NCBI GenBank assembly: GCA_026991755.1
Contig: JALXAX010000182.1
Span: 490-38,038, forward strand
DNA: 37,549 nt
Origin: Thiotrichaceae bacterium
GTDB lineage: Bacteria > Pseudomonadota > Gammaproteobacteria > Thiotrichales > Thiotrichaceae
Reading direction: 5' to 3'
The notes beneath the pieces are model-generated. The model ran no database searches. It was not told where the DNA came from and was given only the letters and a program-made list of their open reading frames with translations. Both the position numbers and the translations under genes were made by a program. This document shows, in pieces, positions 33,540-37,549 of this stretch (the first letter of the stretch is position 1; each line of letters begins with the position of its first letter).

Positions 33540-35374
33540 ATCTATTTAAAAAGCTAACATTGAGTGTGTTCTTGGTGCTAATGGCGAGTAACACGTGGGC
33601 AGGTGTGAGAGCGTATCTTGATCAAACCACGGTTAATGTGGGTGATCCTGTAACGCTGACGATTGAAAGCGACAACCGCGCAACGCAAGCACCAGACCTC
33701 AATCCGTTAAACCAAGACTTTGATATTGTACATACTACTCAGAGTTCTCAATCAAAATGGGTAAACGGAGCATCATCGTTCACTAAGTCCTGGATGGTTA
33801 GGCTATTACCTAAGCGTCAAGGCGAGATAACAATCCCTGCCTTTTTATTAGGTCAGGAAAGTACCGCACCTTTAAAGCTAATCGTTGCCGAAATTCCAGC
33901 GGATCAAGTTAAAAAAAATAGCCAGTTTATGACGCTGGAAGCAAGTGTTGATATAGGAAAATCCTTGCCTTATGTTCAACAACAAATTCCCTATGTGCTT
34001 AAGCTATTTACCGATGATTCTATTGAGTCAGGCGAGGTTTATCCTCCCAATATCGAAAATGCAATTATAGAAAAGCTCTCAAGAGATAAGCAATATAGTG
34101 TTGTGCGTAATGGTCAAAAGCTCAATGTGTTGGAAAGGCATTACGTTATTTCAGCTGAGAAAAGTGGCAAACTTATAATCCCACCCGCAATATTTAAGGG
34201 TGAGCAAACACTACCAAGCGATCAACAGTCACGTGGTCTTGGTAGGGGCGGGTTTCCCGATAGTATTTTTAACGACCCTTTCAACGACCCTTTCTTTAAT
34301 TCGGGTTCTTTTGGAAGTTTGTTTCGAGAGCCAGGCAAGCCTGTAACAACACGTAGTGATTCTATAGAAATAGATATTCAGCCCTTGCCTACCGATTACA
34401 AAGGGAATAGTTGGATACCCGCAGAAGACTTAGTCATTAAGGATAGTTGGCAGAATAGCAACCCCGTTTTTAAAGTTGGTGAGCCTATAAATCGTACCTT
34501 AACCCTACAAACAAAAGGGCTGACTGGTTCGCAGATTCCTGATGTAGTTGTCGATGAGCCATCTAACATCAGGGTGTACTCTGATAATGCGGATACGCAA
34601 ACACAAACCGATGGCAATACCGTTTATGGCATCCGTAGACAACAATTGAACTATATACCCAATACTGCGGGGAAGACGACAATCCCAGCAGTAAACATTG
34701 ATTGGTGGAATGTAATCACTAAGCAACAAGAAACCTTTACGTTACCTGCGCGAGAAGTAGAGATATTGCCAGGGAAGGATGGTGCATCAGTAACTTCTAA
34801 GGCGAGTCAGTCTGAGCTTGGGGCAGGTGACAGTAGCAAAAACTCTGCTCAGGAAGATCCCGTTCAAGCTACTGAAGACTCAATAAAGAAGCCGCGATCA
34901 TGGGGAGTAATAATAGCGATGGGCTTGGGAAGTATCCTGGGGATTGGGTTGTTAATCTTTCTTTGGAAATGGAGTCATCGAAAAAGTACAACGGTAGAGA
35001 AGAAGATTATAGCTACCAAGAAAGCCGTAATGAGTGCTGATAAATTGCTGAATCAGCTACAACAGGCGTGTAGCCAGAATGATAATAAACAAGCGGCTAG
35101 TGTTTTATTACAACTCGCAGAAGCTAAATGGAACGATAACCCGCCTAAGAATTTGGGAGCTTTAGCTGATCGTTTACAGAAAGGATTACAGGGTGGGAAT
35201 ACTGCTGAAATGATAAGGGGCTTGGATAAAAGCCTTTATGCAGAAGCATCTGAAGCCACTAAATGGCAGGGTCAATTATTATGGAATGCCATGAAGCAGG
35301 GCTTATCCACATACGATGTTAAAAATACAGAGTCTACTGAAGTAGTAGATAACCTATATCCTCACCGAGATTAA
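33533..35374 (+). CDS. batD: BatD-like oxygen-tolerance protein
   Basis: 613 aa. Signal peptide MVNLFKKLTLSVFLVLMASN, cleavage near TWA|GVRAYLD. Periplasmic beta-sandwich domains start with AYLDQTTVNVGDPVTLTIES; a Gly/Phe/Asn-rich spacer is GRGGFPDSIFNDPFNDPFFN near 240-260. One transmembrane helix (VIIAMGLGSILGIGLLIFLWK, about 460-480) precedes a cytoplasmic helical C-terminus. Last gene of the moxR operon, overlapping batB by 7 bp. BatD proteins are periplasmic partners of the VWA proteins; the aerotolerance name comes from Bacteroides and need not describe the role here. Confidence 0.93.
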   Translation: MVNLFKKLTLSVFLVLMASNTWAGVRAYLDQTTVNVGDPVTLTIESDNRATQAPDLNPLNQDFDIVHTTQSSQSKWVNGASSFTKSWMVRLLPKRQGEITIPAFLLGQESTAPLKLIVAEIPADQVKKNSQFMTLEASVDIGKSLPYVQQQIPYVLKLFTDDSIESGEVYPPNIENAIIEKLSRDKQYSVVRNGQKLNVLERHYVISAEKSGKLIIPPAIFKGEQTLPSDQQSRGLGRGGFPDSIFNDPFNDPFFNSGSFGSLFREPGKPVTTRSDSIEIDIQPLPTDYKGNSWIPAEDLVIKDSWQNSNPVFKVGEPINRTLTLQTKGLTGSQIPDVVVDEPSNIRVYSDNADTQTQTDGNTVYGIRRQQLNYIPNTAGKTTIPAVNIDWWNVITKQQETFTLPAREVEILPGKDGASVTSKASQSELGAGDSSKNSAQEDPVQATEDSIKKPRSWGVIIAMGLGSILGIGLLIFLWKWSHRKSTTVEKKIIATKKAVMSADKLLNQLQQACSQNDNKQAASVLLQLAEAKWNDNPPKNLGALADRLQKGLQGGNTAEMIRGLDKSLYAEASEATKWQGQLLWNAMKQGLSTYDVKNTESTEVVDNLYPHRD

Positions 35375-35412
35375 GTGCTTTGAAAATGGGCTAACAACGT
35401 TTAATAGCTTGT

Positions 35413-35844
35413 TTATTTACTAGCAAAAGCTGAATGAGTAGCATAAACCACTGTTCCCGCAGCAGAGCTACACTCAGTATGCGTGGGTTCAGTACCAAAC
35501 GTTCGAGAGGAAGGTTGATAGCTATATACCTTGTAACAGAAACGAGTGGAAGCTCTGTCGACGCTATCTAGGGTGGCAATATCAACTGTTCCATTATGAT
35601 CCACATCACCAATCTTATAGAGCTGGTTAGCGTACCTGGTTAGATATTCAGCTCGAATATTCTTTAATGCCGTCGCGTTAGTGCCTGAAGACTGAACAAT
35701 TACTTTGGAATGCTCAATATAGATGTTGGCAGAAATACCATCTATAGGCTGGAATACACTGAATTCATTCAGTTGATCAGCATAGGATAAAGGCGACGCT
35801 AATAGTGTGGTGCATGTTAGTAATGCAGTTATGTGTGTTTTCAT
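35413..35844 (-). CDS. Small exported protein with an EF-hand-like loop
   Basis: 143 aa from the second of two tandem ATGs (35844), which sits 6 nt after GGAGG in a full AAGGAGGT site; the first ATG (35847) is only 3 nt away. Signal peptide MKTHITALLTCTTLLASPLS, cleavage likely at YA|DQ. GDVDHNGTVDIATLD (from residue 79) resembles a dockerin or EF-hand calcium loop, with Asp80, Asp82, Asn84, Thr86 and Asp88, but position 12 is Thr91 rather than an acid. The mature part keeps two cysteines (in RFCYKV and TECSS) that could form a disulfide. Family not recognised. Convergent with batD; a family-B element lies just upstream. Confidence 0.75.
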   Translation of the reverse strand: MKTHITALLTCTTLLASPLSYADQLNEFSVFQPIDGISANIYIEHSKVIVQSSGTNATALKNIRAEYLTRYANQLYKIGDVDHNGTVDIATLDSVDRASTRFCYKVYSYQPSSRTFGTEPTHTECSSAAGTVVYATHSAFASK

Positions 35845-35876
35845 CATATACCTCCTTGTATACGATATTTGTTAAT

Positions 35877-36035
35877 GAGACCTTTGCACGAAAGATATGA
35901 CGGATAAAAATGGCTTGAATTTCCTCTATTCCTACTAAAAATTCGGCCAATAGCTCGGCTATTACCCTCATTTTTAGCAAAAATAGAGAAAATTACGCTC
36001 ATTTTTCTCTCGCCATCCTTTCGTGCAAAGGTCTC
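35877..36035. mobile_element. MITE-like palindromic element, family B, copy 2
   Basis: 159-bp copy nearly identical to 6232-6391, same orientation. Ends GAGACCTTTGCACGAAAG and inverse; flanking perfect 5-bp duplication TTAAT (35872-35876 and 36036-36040). Same inner arms (TAGCAAAAATAGAG, AATAGCTCGGCTATT). It lies between the divergent small exported protein gene and pepA, 33 bp from the former's start, so it may supply or displace promoter sequence. Confidence 0.9.
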
Positions 36036-36158
36036 TTAATATTTTATCAAAAAGTGCACGGAGTATAGTCAAAAAACTTAATAAGTGGGGCTGTGCTGGC
36101 ACTTATTTCTGTTAATATCCCTGAATTCTCACGATTGACGGTTAGATAAGCTAAAAAT

Positions 36159-37549
36159 ATGAATTATTCAATAATAAACAATGAAACTCCCGCTAACTAT
36201 CAAACGGATTGTGTCGTGGTAGCCGTTTTTAAAAACAATAAGAAAGAAGCTGAGCTATCAGCAGTAGCAAAAATGATTGATGAGCAAACAGAAAATGCGC
36301 TATCAAGCTTGATAAAAATGGGTGATTTCACGGGTAGTGAAGGCTCTATCGAAATGCTTTACAACCTCTCTGGTATTGAAGCGAAACGCGTGATGTTAGT
36401 AGGTTGTGGTGATAGCAGTAAGTTTGATTTAGCAGCGCTACATGAGACGATGGCTAAAGTAGGTAAGCGCTTAAAGGCTATGAAAATCAAGCAAGCTGCA
36501 ATCTGGCTTGCAGAGTCTGCTGACGATCAACAGCAAGCGATACAGCAAGTGATTACGACCTTGTCATCCTGTTTTTACTCGTTGGATGATTACAAGTCGG
36601 ATAAAGAAGAAAGCGACCAACCGACTTTAAGTGACATCGCTATTGCCAGCAGCAATGCTGAGCAAACAGCAGTGGAAGGCATAGGAATAGCTAAAGGCGT
36701 AGAGTTAGCTAAAAACATGGCGAATCAGCCAGGAAATGTGTGTACACCTACTTATTTAGCGGAACATGCCATCAAGCTAGGTCATCAACATGACAACATG
36801 GCAGTAGAGATTCTAGAAGAATCTGATATGCAAGCACTAGGCATGGGAGCATTTTTATCCGTTAGCGCAGGTAGTCGTGAGGATGGAAAGTTTATCATTA
36901 TGAACTACAAGGGAGGCGCTGAGGGCGACAACCCCGTTGTTCTGGTTGGTAAAGGAATCACCTTTGATACAGGTGGCATATCGTACAAGCCTAGCGCAAA
37001 AATGGATGAAATGAAGTTTGATATGGGCGGTGCCGCCTCCGTACTTGGAACCATGCAAGCGATAGCGACTATGCAGCTTCCTATGAATGTTATCGGTGTA
37101 ATTGCCTCTGCAGAAAATATGCCCAGTGGTCATGCTACCAAGCCTGGCGATATCGTGACTTCCATGGCGGGTAAGACCATCGAAGTGCTTAATACCGATG
37201 CAGAAGGTCGATTGGTTTTATGCGATGCACTGACGTATGTAAAGAAATTTGATCCTGCTATCATCATTGATATTGCCACATTAACAGGGGCGTGTATCGT
37301 CGCTTTAGGCCATCATATTTGTGGCTTGATTAGTAATAATGATGAGCTATCAGAAGACTTGATGAAAGCGGGTGAAGATTCACTAGACCCCGCGTGGCGC
37401 TTGCCTTACAACGATAAATATACCAAACAATTAAAGAGCGAATTTGCAGATTTGGGGAATATCGGTGGCCCTGCAGCAGGCACGATAACGGCAGGTTGTT
37501 TCTTGGCCGAGTTTGTGGATGATGATTGTGCATGGGCGCATTTAGATGT
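36159..37549 (+). CDS. pepA: Leucyl aminopeptidase (cut by window end)
   Basis: First 463 codons of a PepA/M17 metallopeptidase; the frame is open to the last base. The two-metal site is visible: VGKGITFDTGGISYKP (Lys and Asp ligands), DMGGAASVLGTM, and NTDAEGRLVLCDALTY with the catalytic Arg. The N-terminal macro-like domain precedes it (about 1-170). It removes N-terminal residues from peptides in the cytoplasm; E. coli PepA also binds DNA, which cannot be judged here. ATG at 36159 lacks a strong ribosome-binding site. About 35-40 residues of a normal ~500-aa protein are missing beyond the edge. Confidence 0.95.
   Translation, partial: MNYSIINNETPANYQTDCVVVAVFKNNKKEAELSAVAKMIDEQTENALSSLIKMGDFTGSEGSIEMLYNLSGIEAKRVMLVGCGDSSKFDLAALHETMAKVGKRLKAMKIKQAAIWLAESADDQQQAIQQVITTLSSCFYSLDDYKSDKEESDQPTLSDIAIASSNAEQTAVEGIGIAKGVELAKNMANQPGNVCTPTYLAEHAIKLGHQHDNMAVEILEESDMQALGMGAFLSVSAGSREDGKFIIMNYKGGAEGDNPVVLVGKGITFDTGGISYKPSAKMDEMKFDMGGAASVLGTMQAIATMQLPMNVIGVIASAENMPSGHATKPGDIVTSMAGKTIEVLNTDAEGRLVLCDALTYVKKFDPAIIIDIATLTGACIVALGHHICGLISNNDELSEDLMKAGEDSLDPAWRLPYNDKYTKQLKSEFADLGNIGGPAAGTITAGCFLAEFVDDDCAWAHLD

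Overview
The window looks like a piece of a gammaproteobacterial chromosome with moderate to low GC. The evidence is a full-length GlnRS close to the E. coli protein, OppBCDF, a MetA-type homoserine acyltransferase, PepA, and a REP/RAYT pair. A three-gene pnt locus and a Gly/Asn-rich secreted protein resembling sulfur-globule proteins make a Thiotrichales-like sulfur bacterium a reasonable guess, but this is inference.

Layout. 1-100: 3' end of a 5S rRNA gene and its terminator, so an rRNA operon ends here. 156-320: a palindromic miniature element (family A). 354-3928: oppBCDF oligopeptide importer without oppA. 3888-4361 (-): exported ankyrin-repeat protein overlapping the oppF tail. 4546-6213: glnS. 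6232-6391: a second type of miniature element (family B) with a clean 5-bp target duplication. 6427-7117: vapBC-like toxin-antitoxin pair behind a perfect inverted-repeat operator. 7327-16723: a five-gene block, almost certainly one operon and probably a defence system. It encodes DrmA-like helicase, DrmB-like DUF1998 protein, a UvrD-like SF1 helicase, an unrecognised 508-aa protein, and a NERD-nuclease/SF1-helicase fusion. Four genes are joined by 1-4 bp overlaps. 16905-19725 (-): pntAA-pntAB-pntB proton-translocating transhydrogenase.

19913-21711: a REPtron, with a RAYT transposase gene between 81-bp double-hairpin REP units and two further units downstream; one unit forms the 5' end of a membrane-protein gene. 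21733-22581 (-): RIO-type kinase. 22906-24914: P-loop kinase/ATPase followed by metA. 25059-25553: Gly/Asn-rich secreted protein with a near-consensus promoter and a strong terminator. 26101-27150 (-): GT4 glycosyltransferase. 27481-27642: second family-A element. 27668-35374: a MoxR / DUF58 / DUF4381 / VWA / VWA-TPR / BatD operon, in which an AAA+ chaperone works with membrane-anchored von Willebrand A proteins facing the periplasm. 35413-35844 (-): small exported protein with an EF-hand-like loop. 35877-36035: second family-B element. 36159 to the window end: pepA, cut by the edge.

The strongest candidate for something not well described is the 7327-16723 operon. It pairs the DISARM core (DrmA+DrmB) with two SF1 helicases, a NERD nuclease and an unknown protein, and has neither a DNA methyltransferase nor a DrmC phospholipase-D protein in the window. 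The abundance of short non-autonomous repeats (two palindromic element families and REP units) placed at gene starts is the second theme.
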